Origin: Bisporella sp. PMI_857 | Taxonomy: Eukaryota > Ascomycota > Leotiomycetes > Helotiales > Helotiaceae | DNA: 64,000 nucleotides | Reading direction: 5' to 3' | Assembly (NCBI GenBank): GCA_021307315.1 | Contig: JAJSPD010000025.1 | Location: 558,001-622,000, forward strand | Shown: in pieces, positions 47,162-59,553 of the stretch | How the letters are laid out: each line of letters begins with the position of its first letter | How positions within the stretch are numbered: the stretch's first letter is position 1 | Notes under the pieces: generated by a model | What the model was told of the DNA's origin: nothing | The model's database searches: none | The model's input: only the letters and a program-made list of their open reading frames with translations | Translations under genes and position numbers: made by a program

Positions 47162-50100
47162 ACTGATGAGGACAGGGCCGAAGAACGAGTGACGATTGCT
47201 GGGACTGAGGGGAGACGGATTTGATTGCGAGTTCTGATATTCTACTGTTCCAATAAACAGCCGTTATCAGATTGCCGGCAACCCTGCAGAAGTGAGTGTG
47301 TCGAGGAAGAAGACGAAGAAGGTGCAGATAAGTAATACAGTAATGTGAAAATCCTGTTAAGAATACAAGAAAGGAGTGAGGGATCCGGTGAAGGGAGAAT
47401 CCGCGGGAGAATGAAGAAGATATGGTTGCCAGAAATTGGGAGTCAATAAGTATGGCTGATGATGAGGAGGAGGGATGGTCCACAACATATGTACTCCAGG
47501 CCGGCCCACGGTTGGCATTTCAAGGTGTGACCCCGTAGACTCGGGCCATACGGGCCTAGGTGGGTTTGAGCTTTTCGGGATGCTTTACTATTTGCCAGAA
47601 GTAGAAGGATGGGAAGCGATTAATGGAAATTATTTGTACTGACCACATCCCAGCGGATTGGAAGAGGGATTGGATAAGCCCACGCGGGGGGGGGAAGAGG
47701 GAACAGCCAGTCTGTCTGCCGGTCTGCTCAAAGTTTGGTTGGCAGAGGAGGGGGGAATAGTGTTGAAGGAGGGGAAATGCAAAAGACTCTGGACTCTGCC
47801 GCCCTGGCCCTGACACCCCTGAACAGCCCTGGACAAATCCTGGACAATCATCAAAGCCAAGCAACGCGCCAGAGTCTCAACGTAGCCAAGGCAATGTCAA
47901 GAGGGGGAGATGGAAAGGGCAGAAAGGGCTGCCACCACACGCCGGCCACGTGGAAGCGGCCTGAGATTGTCAACTAATTGTCCGCTAATATCCTCAACCG
48001 GAAATAATTTGGTTATGATGAAATGTTAATATAAACAACTCTCCAGCATTTTCTCGGTCTCTGGCCAGCCGCTGTGCCCTTCGATCCGAACCCTGCATTA
48101 AGCCAGAGTTGTTTTAGTACTCCTACAGCAGTATCACTTTAGCAGGATAGCTTGGTGCTCATGGTGGAAGACTTTCTGCCCAGCTGCTCGGCATGTAGTG
48201 GCTGCCCCTATACCACCGGACCGAAGATCTGTTATTATATCCCTATTTGGCATGCCGCTGGCATAATTAGCCTTATATATCATCCTGCTCTGCCGCAATT
48301 GCTCCAATATCAGTCCGAATACCCATCCCAATACAGAGGCTACAATGGAAAACCACAAAGTGCCTGAAAGTTATTGCGGCTTATCGTTGCCTCGCTTGAA
48401 GCAGATCCCCTACTGTAACTCCATGCATCTGCAATATCGTGTGCGACAAGTCATATCGAAATAAACTCCCGAGATAATGCAGGTGATAGAGCAGGAGCAG
48501 GCTCTGCAAGCCGTCAACAGTTGGGTTGCGTACAGTGCTCCCTGCTTCCAACGAACGACTGATTGGATTCCGCCGCTCCAAGGTTTCTTGAACGAGTTTC
48601 AGGTGTACAGGCCTGGTGGAGGAGCGGCCGTCGGTTAGTCAAACGATAATATTACCGCAATTATCAAATACGATCGTCCAGGGAATCGATTGTATGGAAA
48701 TAGTGGATTTACCGTATAATACGGCTGTTGTTATGATATAGGAAATGGTATCGGATGATAGTTGAAGGAAGATGTATGAGGACCGTTGCTAACATGAGTA
48801 GATGTCTGAGAGCCACGAAGTCTTCAACTCAATCTTGAAGGATCACCCTGTTCATTCTCGCCTCAAAGTCAAAGCCATGGGAATGCGGGTTGCGTCAGAT
48901 CGCTAATTGTAAATCATCGCGACACTGGGGGGGGGGGGGGGTTGAGCCCGGCTGAAGGGTTCATCCTCGGTGCTTCTACTGATTCGGAGGCGACCATGCG
49001 AGACATGGTCTGATGGACAATGTGTTGATATACCGTTAAACCTATTAATTAGCTTGATCAGCAACTTTCGTGACAAAACTGGGCATCTGGTAAAGCTTTG
49101 GTCGTCAAAATTCTGGAGATTCTCTGGAGCTCGTGTGTCCAAATGTAGAAGTATGTGGTGGTCAGGCGAAGGCCGCGTCGCCATACGGAGGTATATCTTT
49201 GCCAGTCAGATTATCCGGAATTATGATAATTCACGGAATGACGTTCAGTCAGAACTCGGCAGCCTGTTCCGAGATATATGTCAAAGATTCAATATTAGTC
49301 GTCTAAATGCCATACATAGTCTGACCTTCGTGTCTAGTCATGGATGTTTAATCACTGGAGGTGAGGCTTCTTTTGGTAGGTAAAACACCTTTCACACACC
49401 CCAGTGCTCCACAACCTACGATAATAGTAGATGATGTGCTAGGCAAATTGAGTCGCCTCAACTCCATAACTGCCGAACCGACCCTGTTGGGGAACAGTCA
49501 GCTTCCCATGACAGTCATACAGTGGTACGGGCTGTACGAAACCTCCATGAAGTTTCAACCAGTCAGACCCCGATAAGTCATTACTCCGAAAAGGCTGTAT
49601 ACATCTTGAAGGAAGCTCTTACAATCCGTGGTGACGGGGTTCATATCTCTAAGGGTACGGTGAGATTCCTGTGTGGAGCGGAATGGGATGAGGTCTGACC
49701 CTCTGAAGGCGCCGAGTCATGCATGGAAGGCCCGTAGAACCATTCTTTGTGGATGTGCCGAGCATCAGTGAAGAAATGGCAGTTTGCCCTTGTGGATTGG
49801 TAGGGTTACTGTCCTGTACTGTAGCTCCTTTCCCACGTGTCTATTAGGGCCTGCATTAGGCATGATTAGGTCGTAGCGGCGGGTCGGATACTACAGTACT
49901 GGCACCACATCATCTCCCTCGTTCAAAGAAATCCCAAGCACACCCTTTTAGGCGCAATGCTTCATGCCATGATTTCTCATGATGGTTGTCGACTGACTCG
50001 ATCGCAAGATACAAAAGCAATATTTGGGAGAGGCGATATGATTGTGATCCTATTTTAGTGTCAGGCATCGTACAGCAGGCGCGGCTCAAGCTGCGACAAG

Positions 50101-51406
50101 GTGCAAAGGCGTCATGTAGAATATGACAAGTCATATTCCCCCTTCCCGCCCCCAAAAAGAGAGATGCGAAGATTTGGGGCACAGCGAAGTCCAATTTCTG
50201 CATGTCCAGCGCCGTTCTGACGGGATTCGAATCACATTAGTACACTGAAGCAGACTGAATTAGAGATGTTTCAACATTGCTCGTCACTACCCAGTGGTAT
50301 GCCATTATTCAATCTGAAACCATACTTCCTAATCTTCGTCCTTCAAAACTTTAACCGTGTATCCGGAATTCGTGAGAATTTACGAGGCCTGGCTATGAGC
50401 CTGATGATCAGAAAGACTAGTTAGACGGTGTTAGAGAATGGTTCTTGAGGACAGGCTTCGTTGTATCAGCAATAAAGAAACATTGAACCCTGGACAATAG
50501 TGTCATCTCGACACCATTAAGCTTGCCATTCTCCCCAGCATGACACTTTCCTATAGCTCAATAAGAAGATTAAAGCAAACCCAGTACGCTCGTAAATTTA
50601 TGGGCACAATTGGCGGTGATGAGATCCTTCACGGGTCATCATCACCAGGCCGAATCACTGGTGACAGGCCCGGTAAGCATCAAATAGCAGCTGCCATAAC
50701 GTGGGATGTACGAAACGGGAGCGTGGGCTTGAGGTAGCATCGCTTGAAACATATCTATGCAAAATCCATGAAGCAAGCTAAAAGGTCGTGGATGAACCTG
50801 AGAAGTTCTCGGACCCATGCACCATGGCGTGGGGTTTGCAAAGAATCTCTCAAGATACCTCGTCATCATCTCACCCAACCCGGAAGGTGAAGATTCCTGA
50901 GGTTCAAGAGACGTAACAACGGCTTTGTGTAATATGAAGGACGGCGTTGCACTACAGTACTGTATCTTTGGATATCTGCATGTCAATCGTTTCCACTTAC
51001 CTTGTATATTGCAAACGAAGGTGATAGGCTTCAGCCGGGATCCACTAGCAGGTCCAACAGCCTGATCCATTGTGCTACAAGTACCACTTTGTCGGGTGGT
51101 GAATGCCTGGCCGAGGGACAAAGCATTTTATTAAATCTCTGCATTCTTGAAGACCGTTCTGCAATGCTGGGAATCTATTACCCAGCGGACCTTGTCATCA
51201 TCTTCATTTACAAAGCCAACACCAACTCGAATTCTCCCACACCATCAGCACAGCATAGCCAAGGAGAAAGAGGGAAGTAAATGTAGTTAGGATATCTGAA
51301 ACTCTCCATAGCTACACATCCAATATTCTGCCACAATCCCCATATCCTTAACGCCCTGCTTCGCTCTAACAAATGGTTTCTTGATTATGCTACTTGATTA
51401 ACATGA
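47162..51406. other. Sparse stretch, no supported gene
   Basis: Over 4 kb with only unrecognised frames; the longest are minus 50642-51121 (159 codons) and plus 48970-49383 (137 codons). A 15-nt G run sits at 48927-48941. I saw no tRNA; a T-arm-like TTCGAATC near 50228 has no matching stem. Confidence 0.45.
48927..48941 (+). repeat. Homopolymer G run
   Basis: 15 consecutive G. Confidence 0.9.
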
Positions 51407-54115
51407 TCACGACCGCTCCCGAGGCTCCCTACGTCGCTTCGGCGCTGGTGTCCCGTTAAGTGATCCCAGGGCAATCTTGCTACTCTTAATTCGCACGGTG
51501 CCTTGCTTCTTCTCAGTGACTGGTGTTTCTTTATCCTTGGCATCTCTCTCTTTTTCTTTCTGGGACTCTGTCATATTCTGTCCTGCCTCCTGGAACTGAG
51601 CAATCTGTGCCGCCCAAACCACCGTCTTCGCCTTTTTCCTACCCTCTCTAATTTTATCATCAAACACTTCCTTTAGAAGGCGCTGGCGAAGAGCAGGATC
51701 GTCTTTCTCCTTTGCCTTCTTAGAGAGGAGATCTGGAACGCTGAGAGCTCCTGCTTTATTTTTTTTCGTGTTGAGTCGAGTCAGGGCGGCGAGCTCTTTC
51801 TCCTCGTTGCGCTTCAACGTCACTGTAGTATCTCCATCCTGTCCTAGTCTCCGCACTGGAATGAAATTGGGCGCAGCAACAGATGACTTCGAAACAGGCA
51901 AGCGGGTTCGTCCGCTACGCCTAATAGATCTAGGTTCAATATCTTCGGTGTCCGTCAGAGGACTGCGCTTCCTTCGCCTGCTAGGAGACACGGCTGTGGC
52001 AGGTAGACCTATATCAAACTCGTCGTATGCCTTGGGTGGCGAAGGCGAAGCAGCGTCGGCATTGCTTAATGGAAGTTGCAACGGTGAGTGAGGCAATGAT
52101 CGTTTTCTCCGGGGACTTTCTGTACGAGCCTTTGCTGCTTTATTTGCATTAACTCGGGTAAGAAAATTGCGAAGCATATCTGTGTCATCATGATCATAAG
52201 TGATTGTAGAAGTATTTTTGGGAATAGTCTCTACAAGACTTGTTGTTGATGGGGCTGGAATGAATCGCTCTACATTTTCTGACAAGGCATCTGTGGTGCT
52301 GGATTGAATCTCATCCGAAGTGGATACGGGTGACAGATCTTCGAGCAGCTCAATTGTTAAGTCTTCTGTACTTGACAGCTGAGAACCATTCTCCGGAGCT
52401 GAAGGGGATCGTACGGGCGACGCAACATTGAATAATAGGTCATCTGCTACAGAGATTGATCTTATCGCCGGTGCTTGAGTTCGCAGCTCTGGATCATCAA
52501 AAAATGCACCTGTCGAGACTATACGCTTAAGTGGGCTGATATGATCCGTATGCTCTTGCTCTGTGGTAATATCAAGGTACTTCTGAGCATCGACAGTTTC
52601 GGAAGAATCCACTACGCTTTGGAGTTCGATAGATACAGTTTTATTCAACACTTGCGACTGCTCTGTATGGACCATAGTATCGTTGTCTTCAGCAGCAGCA
52701 CTGTTGTCCAACACTTTAGTGTTACTACGCCGGCGCGATTCCGATAGTGGCGCCGGTTGCATATCGTCCGTTGCGTCAACAAGGTCAACGCTAACCACCC
52801 GAGTAGTTTCTATGCCATAACTTGAGTCTTGTTCTTTGGGAGTGGAATCGGCTATTATTTGATCATCTGACGTTATGAGGCTCGCCCGCGTCATTCTTGT
52901 ATTTCTCCTTGTGCTTTGCCGGATAGAGGATTGTCCACCATTCTCGTTGTTTCTAGGAGTCATCAAGGACTTTACAGAATGATCTGAAGCCTCAACAAAA
53001 TCATCTTCAGTGTTCGCAGCCTCTTCCTCATGTAAAGATACGAGAGCGATGCGTCTCGGTGTATTAAAAGCGTGTTCCCTACCACAATTCAACTCTTGAT
53101 CTCGTTGGTTGCTTAGAGGTTCACTGAACGTGATCGTGCCCAGTTGAGGAGAATGTTGGCTAATAACGTCTTCTGGAGAAATGTGATTTTTACAGACTGC
53201 TCCACGAGCACTCGATTCGGTGTGCTTTATGATCGCTTCTGTGTCCTTCGTTACAGAGAGGTGTCGTTCTGATGGCGCCAGTGCTCTTTCAACATGTTCC
53301 GCTTCCAACCTTCCGGCACAGGAAGTGAATTGACGTCTGAAAGGAGTTAAAGTTTCTTCCTGGCAAACAATAGTAGCTGGAAATGACTGAATGCTAGCCA
53401 TATCGTCTAGAATTTTCTCATGGCTGGTCGATGATAACGTCCCGAGCAACGCCGTTTCTTTAACAGGGATTTCCGCCGCCGCTTGAATTTCCTTGATACT
53501 TCTCAACGTTGACCTTCGAATGCTCTTTCTCGGCGATTTGCGCTTGTGAGCGGGTTGATTAATCATCTCCTCATTCAGTTTAACTATCATCTCATTTCGC
53601 TCCAGCCCATAGACTTTGGATTCCCCCAGAGGTTTCCTTGGAGTGATAACACGATCCATGTTGGTCCGTTTCCGTGGGACATATTGCAATGCGTGCTGTT
53701 CTACCTCATGCTCTTCTACAGCTTCGCCAGCCACAACTGCCTCATTCTTCCCCTCCGTCCATTTTGGTACGGTTATGTTCTCCCTGTGACCCAGCTTCAC
53801 CCGCTTCCTCGCACCTTTGCCTTCCAAGATTAGTTCGTATTGAGTCTCATTTTCCTTCTCATCTGAGCGCGATCGAATCTCTGGTCTCTTCCAAATCTTT
53901 TGACCTTGTAACCTCGGGGCATGAGCTGGCATAGGTGCTCGCTCCCATGGCTTTGATACTCGTGTATTTTTGGCTGGTATTAATGCGTCACGGTAAACCG
54001 CCCTAAATTGTATGATATTAGCAAGGAAAAAACTCAATATGTTGGTAATGAAGCAAGAGGGTTGAGGAGAAACTTACCAGTTGAGGGCTTCATTTTCGCC
54101 CATGCTGCTATCCAT
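51407..54115 (-). CDS. 877-aa disordered, probably nuclear protein, unrecognised
   Basis: Two exons, 54115-54078 and 54002-51407, around a 75-nt intron (GTAAGT to CAATTTAG). Spliced start MDSSMGENEALNWAVYRD. The protein is almost wholly polar: Ser/Thr/Glu/Lys-rich with scattered S-P-R-R-K-R type basic clusters (for example KRKSPRKSIRRS, SPRRKRSLP, SPSRRRKRSP, APKRRREPRERS) that look like NLSs and CDK-type sites. The only compact-looking parts are the N-terminal about 60 residues (WAVYRDALIPAKNTR, PRLQGQKIWKRPE) and a Lys/Glu helix-rich C-terminal stretch (ALTRLNTKKNKA, RQRLLKEVFDDKIREGRKKAK). Divergent with mS37, starts about 310 bp apart. A chromatin or cell-cycle role is a guess. Confidence 0.85.
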
Positions 54116-54424
54116 GAAAAGAAAGGTACATGTATCCAAGCGACGCTGTCTATAAATATTGCTGTTGCTATTTAAAAGACATAAAGAAGAAATTGTACAC
54201 GGTGAACCATCAACAACGCGTTAAAGACCAAGTATAAGGTATCAATATGTGAAAGGCACACGACTTGAGTCTGGTTTGTTTACGCGCAAATTTAGTGGGT
54301 CCGGTCGTGATACAGAGATTTAGCGTGCCAAGACAATGGCCATCAGACATTCAGAGCAAATACTTAGACTTCTCAATAGAATAAGTGAGATTTTCTACTC
54401 AACGTCTACACCACGCTCGCCGCC
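54116..54424. promoter_or_regulatory. Shared divergent promoter region, 877-aa gene and mS37
   Basis: 309 bp separate the two start codons, so both promoters must lie here. No specific motif is claimed. Confidence 0.4.
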
Positions 54425-54852
54425 ATGCCGCCAAAGGGAGCTTCCACGAAGCTGCAGCCCATGCGCTTACCTCCTCTTAAGAAATTGAAAGTCCGTCGTC
54501 CAAATGCCGGCGAGTCCAATCCATGTTTGGCAATAATGTCTTCTGTTCTCAGTATGCCTCTTCCACCACCTTCGTAATCCTAGACGACCTCTCGCTAACA
54601 CGAAAAAGCATGCTGGGCATCAGCAGGATACAATGTCGAGGGATGTCAAGCTGTTGAGACACAATTGAGGATGTGTATGGACGGACCGGTCAGTTCCACC
54701 TAAGCTTGCGTCTCAACAGGAGAGTGGCCATGATCACACAGGGTACTAATGAGTATATATTGCAGAAACTAGCGTCTACAAAGAAGAACACAATCAACTA
54801 CCATCTCTCAAGGATGTATCCGAACCTTGTTGGGCCGAGAAAAAGGAAATGA
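54425..54852 (+). CDS. MRP10: Mitochondrial small-subunit ribosomal protein mS37 (Mrp10-type, CHCH)
   Basis: Component of the mitochondrial ribosome small subunit, imported through the intermembrane-space oxidative pathway. Three exons: 54425-54551, 54609-54688 and 54766-54852, giving 97 aa. Introns are 57 nt (GTATGC, GCTAACAC branch, AAAAAG) and 77 nt (GTCAGT, GTACTAATG branch, TTGCAG). The twin CX9C pattern is complete: C-LAIMSSVLT-C and C-QAVETQLRM-C. It is preceded by the basic N-terminus LRLPPLKKLKVRRPN-like (residues about 14-27) and followed by NTINYHLSRMYP, a conserved tail. The length is usual for the fungal protein. It is too short and split to appear as one open frame. Confidence 0.9.
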
Positions 54853-55306
54853 ACCATATCTCATGTTAGGTATATAGGGTTTGGGAACGTGCGAAAAAGG
54901 AGTTGTGGATCACTTGTACAATACGGCTTGCAGCATTCGTGGCGAATAGGGATCAATTTGATGGTTGGAGGCAAATTTAGCCGCTAGACAAGATATGAAT
55001 GTGCAATAATATTGGAATATCTAGGTTGTGCTATCTCGCTTTGCCAAATCCTTATCCTTAGAAATGATCTTCACCATGCTCCTTCGGCCATGCGCCATGA
55101 ACCTCAAGCCAAAAAGCGCCTAGTTGATGTTAAATAAAAGCAGGAAAAAAACCCCACCTCCTAAACGCCCTAAGCAATATTTCCCGCTATCATTGTCCGT
55201 AACCGATCTTGCCCATATCATCTCAACGTTCAATCATGAAATCTACCCGCCCAGGTTATCCGATGACAATCTTGAGCATTGAAATTCTGTAATTCTTTCC
55301 AATCTG
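54853..55306. other. Convergent intergenic region
   Basis: 3' ends of mS37 (plus) and Cdc24 (minus). Nothing else seen. Confidence 0.5.
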
Positions 55307-58300
55307 TTAGCTCTCCCTCTCATTACCAACACTGAGACAGAAAAGTTCTATCTCCCCTAAAGATCCCGCGTGATACTGAAGTTTCTGCGCTTCACGCCAT
55401 TCCTGGAATGCGATTTGAATGTCTTCGTCAGATTCGATCGTTACAAAATCTCCGTCCTCATCAAGGTATCTCAGCCTCATCGTCCCTCGTGCGATCGCAT
55501 TATTGGAAAAGCGTCCGACTTTGGCGTCAATACGGTCAATGAGGGACTGATATGTAATATTGAATGCGACCACAAGAGTCACATAATTCCCGTCGCAGTT
55601 CACTTTTACTTTCAGCTGTGTAGGTAATGCGACGTCGCTGTCGGTGGATGTTGCAGTGTTCGGAGGAGAAATTGTCCTGCTATCCCCTGTTGACATGGGA
55701 ATTTGTGTTGTATTAGACCGACCATATTGTGGCACTGTGAACTGAGATTGCTGCATTCTTTCACGCTGCACTCCAGGTGACTGCGTACTCGACCTTATTG
55801 GCATACTACCATTAGGAGATCCATTCGCAGATCTAGGGATGCCGGCATCATATGCCGGATGCAAGTGAGGCGGAATGCCTGGGACCGCAGGCACCGGCCC
55901 ACTAGGTGGACCTGGACGTCGCTGACCAGTTTGTGCATTAATATCTGGTGTACTGTAAGAGCGACTACGTTGTTGTGCCAAGCTGGCCTGTGTGCCTCCA
56001 GGTGCCATGGCTGGGAGTGATGGCCGCTGAGCCGAGCGGCCGTTGGTCTGGAATTGATTGGCCGGTGTAGAGCTGTCTCTTGAAGGCACTCGACCAATTG
56101 CAGGGGCAGTATATCTATTAGAGTCTTCCCAGCTACTTTGTGGAGTGCCTTGACGTGGGAATGGAAACATAGAGGATGCTGTGCTTGTTCTGGAAGAGAA
56201 GGATGCTGGCGATTCGGCAACAGGCGAGAAGTAAGACTCTCCCCCTCTTTGACCTGGGGAAGGCAAGGTTGAGTTGGAGGCCATTTGGGTTTGGACACTC
56301 AGAGGTGGGTTGACCATTCCCAGTGGGAAACGCGGAGGTGGCGCTCGTGCGATACTGGCTAGAGACTGGGTGCTTTCGCCAGTAGTAGATCTCGATCGAA
56401 GACTTGTGCTAGATGCATTTCTAGGAACTCCGTTGTTTTGTTGTCCTAAGTACATGGTATTTAGCTGATTCTGCTGGCCTGAAACATAGTCATCGTCGTC
56501 ATCATCGTCCTCGTCCTGCTGAGCATATGGATTCGGCATCGTAGCTGTCTGATCACGCATCCACGCAAAGTCAGCTGGCGCAGCATCTGGACTTGTAGCT
56601 GATTGCGCGGTATTCGCATGCTCTTTTCGCTGTCCGTCTACGCCAATGTACCATTTCTTCATTGTTTCTTCATTTGAGAATCGAATGATGAAATTCTCAA
56701 CCCCGGGATCGCCTTTCCAGAAAATTTGGACAGTATAAGAACCTAACACTGTTAGTCTCGAATATGTAGGTGTTCTAGGATTACCACATGCCTTGCTTTC
56801 CAAGAGATACAACCTCAGTAACGTTAGTCATGAAAATACGTCCCTTAAGTTGTAATTTCATATTCTTGGAACTTTCTTTCGACTTCTTATCTTTCTTATC
56901 CTTCTTGTCCTTAGGTGCTCCCATTATTTTATCCTTTGACTTATTTGGGGCTACTTCCTTGCAGCAGAGAAGAATGCGTTCGAAAAGGTATATTGTGTAC
57001 TGTTTAAGATTGGGCATCAGGCCCCACTCGTTAGCATACTATTAAGCTAATTGTATTTTCAAGCATCACAATAGACGCTAGGTGGAGGGCTAAGAGTCAT
57101 CTATGAGAAGTAGAACGAGCTCTTTTCGGTAACACTGGTCAGCCTTTTATGGAGCACCTGTCCACACTATTTCGCCCATATAGTCAAATGTCCCATAAAC
57201 TACAGGATCAAATATTTGACATATTGCAGGGTATAGCGCCTTGCGCTTAGGACTCAATACTCCTTAGATAAGCCGGAGAACATAATTCGTTTCAAGCATA
57301 AGTGAAAAGGCTCGTACTTCTTTCTGAACATCGCTTTTGCCGGTCACCACTGGAAAATGGCCGTGAAGAAGAAGGTCACCAAAGTGATCGACCCTATGGT
57401 GTTTCCAGTCATCTACTCTGCTGCAGAGATCATCCAATGCTTCATTCCTCAGTTCGCGGTCGACTGCTGAATTTGCCTGGGTGAGCACACGATTCGATGC
57501 TTCAATACCATTGGTCAAGTCCACCTTGGTTTCTTCATCTGCATCAGTTTTGTCGCGGAGATCCTGTGAATGATTAGCTTGCTCGTTCTACATAAGGGTC
57601 AAGAAGCGCACTTTGAGCAAGAGTGGATATTTCACTAGACGCTGCATAGGTTTCAGAAGGAAGCCGTCCAGTGTATTGAAATCAACCACAACAGGATGGT
57701 CAGCCAATGAAATCTTATCGAATTCTCTTTTGGCAATATCGGCTGCCTTTCGCTGGTTTGCGATAAATGGCTGATATATACCAAACGCTTCTTCGTAGTT
57801 AGTAAAAGGTAGGCCCCATTTTTGGTCCTTTTGGTCTTGCGAGTTGGTTGTCTCTATTTTGATAAGAAACCTTCGTTGAAAATCCAAGATTGCGTTTATA
57901 TTGAGGAAAATATCATGCACCACATCGCCCGGTATAACGCCTTTCTGTTCTACCTCCTTTTTGAGGTCATGTAGGTTCTCAAGATCTTGAACATATTTGC
58001 GTTCCGTCTCGACCAGCTCTCGTACCACATGGTCTCTATAGCTCATTTTTGATCCAGGGGCGTTAGGCGTCGGCTCATCTGAGTTATCTGCCGTCGTAAG
58101 AAAACCGCGCTCCTGGGCAACATCAAGGACGATAGTTATTACTTGAGTAACCTAGGCTACTGTTAGTCGAGACAATATACACCAAAATGTTTTGAAGTGG
58201 TGATGCATGCGTGATTAAATATTAGCGCAAGGGGAGCATTTCACTACGAACCTTAACGAAACCGGTCGTATCGTCGCCAAAGAGATCAGACAAGCTGAAG

Positions 58301-59160
58301 CATTCCTGTGGAGGTAAACCCAAATCCTTCATACATGCTTCTACGAACTTGAAAGCAGCGACCTTCGGTCTGCGACTCGGAGCCAGATTCTCGTCGATTT
58401 TTAAGGGGTCTGATGGCTTTAAAGCAGTATAGATGGTCAATAAAGGCGTTCCTTTGCGTAGGCACCCCCATAATGACGAAACGGGGTCCATATCTTCGCC
58501 TTCATGTTCCTGCTGTGATTCGAGTAAATGATCCGAAAAGCCAGGAACCAGCTTTAGTCTTTGCTGTAGGTTTACGCAAATCTGATATAGAGACCGGGAA
58601 GCATCGGCTCGCTGGTTGATAATATTGTTCGTTGCTTGGACGGGACCAGTTGCAGGTACCAAGGTTGTGGAGCTCGTCATAGAGGATAGCGAGGTCGAGG
58701 AAGAAGATGCATAGGCCGTAGTGCCAGACAGCTGAGATGACCTGGAGGCATGGCTCATGGTCTGGCTCAAGCCTTGGGGATTCGGCCGCCCTTGAATATT
58801 TGTATATACTGGTGCTGTCTGGGTCCTTTGAAGCAGTCCCTGGGTATGCGCCATATAGGCAACGCCGCCTCCGGATGACATCAACGATAAAGAAGCAGCT
58901 CTTGCTTCCGCATTCAAACAAGTCCTTGGGAGTGTTGTGTGTCCGGGCAATCGGGGTTGAAGTTGGAGGTCTTTTCGAGGAGGGGAGAGCGGTTCGAGGG
59001 AGTCAGGGTCAGGTTGAGGTTGTCTCTCTGTCTCAGGAATCCATTCAGCCAATCTTATCCAGTGGATGGGACGTGATGGGCCAGGGGGTGTCGCTTACCT
59101 AATGCAGCAAGATCAGCGCTGGAAACGGCGGACTGACCTGGAAGTAGCCGACAACGGCAT
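55307..59160 (-). CDS. CDC24: Cdc24-type Rho guanine nucleotide exchange factor
   Basis: Activates Cdc42 (and in filamentous fungi probably Rac) for polarity and hyphal tip growth. Six exons: 59160-59138, 59053-58252, 58151-57612, 57563-57318, 56999-56792 and 56742-55307, giving 1084 aa. Domains: Ser-rich N-terminus, calponin-like CDC24 region (about 160-260, LYQICVNLQQRLKLVPG), DH domain (about 310-490, RELVETERKYVQDLENL, KPMQRLVKYPLLLK), PH domain (about 525-640) split by a Lys/Asp-rich loop, low-complexity region, and a C-terminal PB1 domain (about 982-1075, LRYLDEDGDFVTIESDEDI) for a Bem1-type scaffold. Intron 4 is 318 nt. Intron 5 is GC-AG. The first exon (MPLSATS) is the least certain part, chosen because no ATG lies in frame upstream of exon 2's coding. 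Confidence 0.93.
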
Positions 59161-59553
59161 ATGGGTTACTGTAGTAGTTGGGAGTAACACCTAAATAACC
59201 CAATATCAACATCAACCCATCCAATTCTCAAGCATCCTGTCCATTTCTATACCTTTCAATGACATATTTATCTTGAGCCGGATCCCCGATACTGCCAACA
59301 TTCAGCCTGCCGGTCGCTTTCCGCTACACATACCCTGTAGTGGCGGCTGATTGAATTGTGGTTTGGAACGACCACCCGCGGTCTCCAGCCTAGAACAAAG
59401 AATCTCCCTCCTCACTTCAGCCTTGCGATTAACAACGTCTAAATCACTAAGGAAAACACAACATAGGCTACGCGCTAGCTCGCGTTTGGCAGCGCGTCAC
59501 CTTTTGAGTCTCTACAAAGATTAGAACTCTATAATACCTCACAACCTTCAAAA
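59161..59553. other. Divergent promoter region of CDC24 and the F-box/WD40 gene
   Basis: 393 bp between the two start codons. No specific site claimed. Confidence 0.4.

Noticed and set aside
50205..50260. TTCGAATC T-arm-like sequence suggesting a tRNA on either strand
   Set aside because: The flanking bases do not form a T-stem or acceptor stem, and no D-arm or anticodon arm could be placed.
50642..51121. 159-codon minus-strand ORF
   Set aside because: No recognisable domain and no splice or promoter support; left unannotated rather than called a gene.
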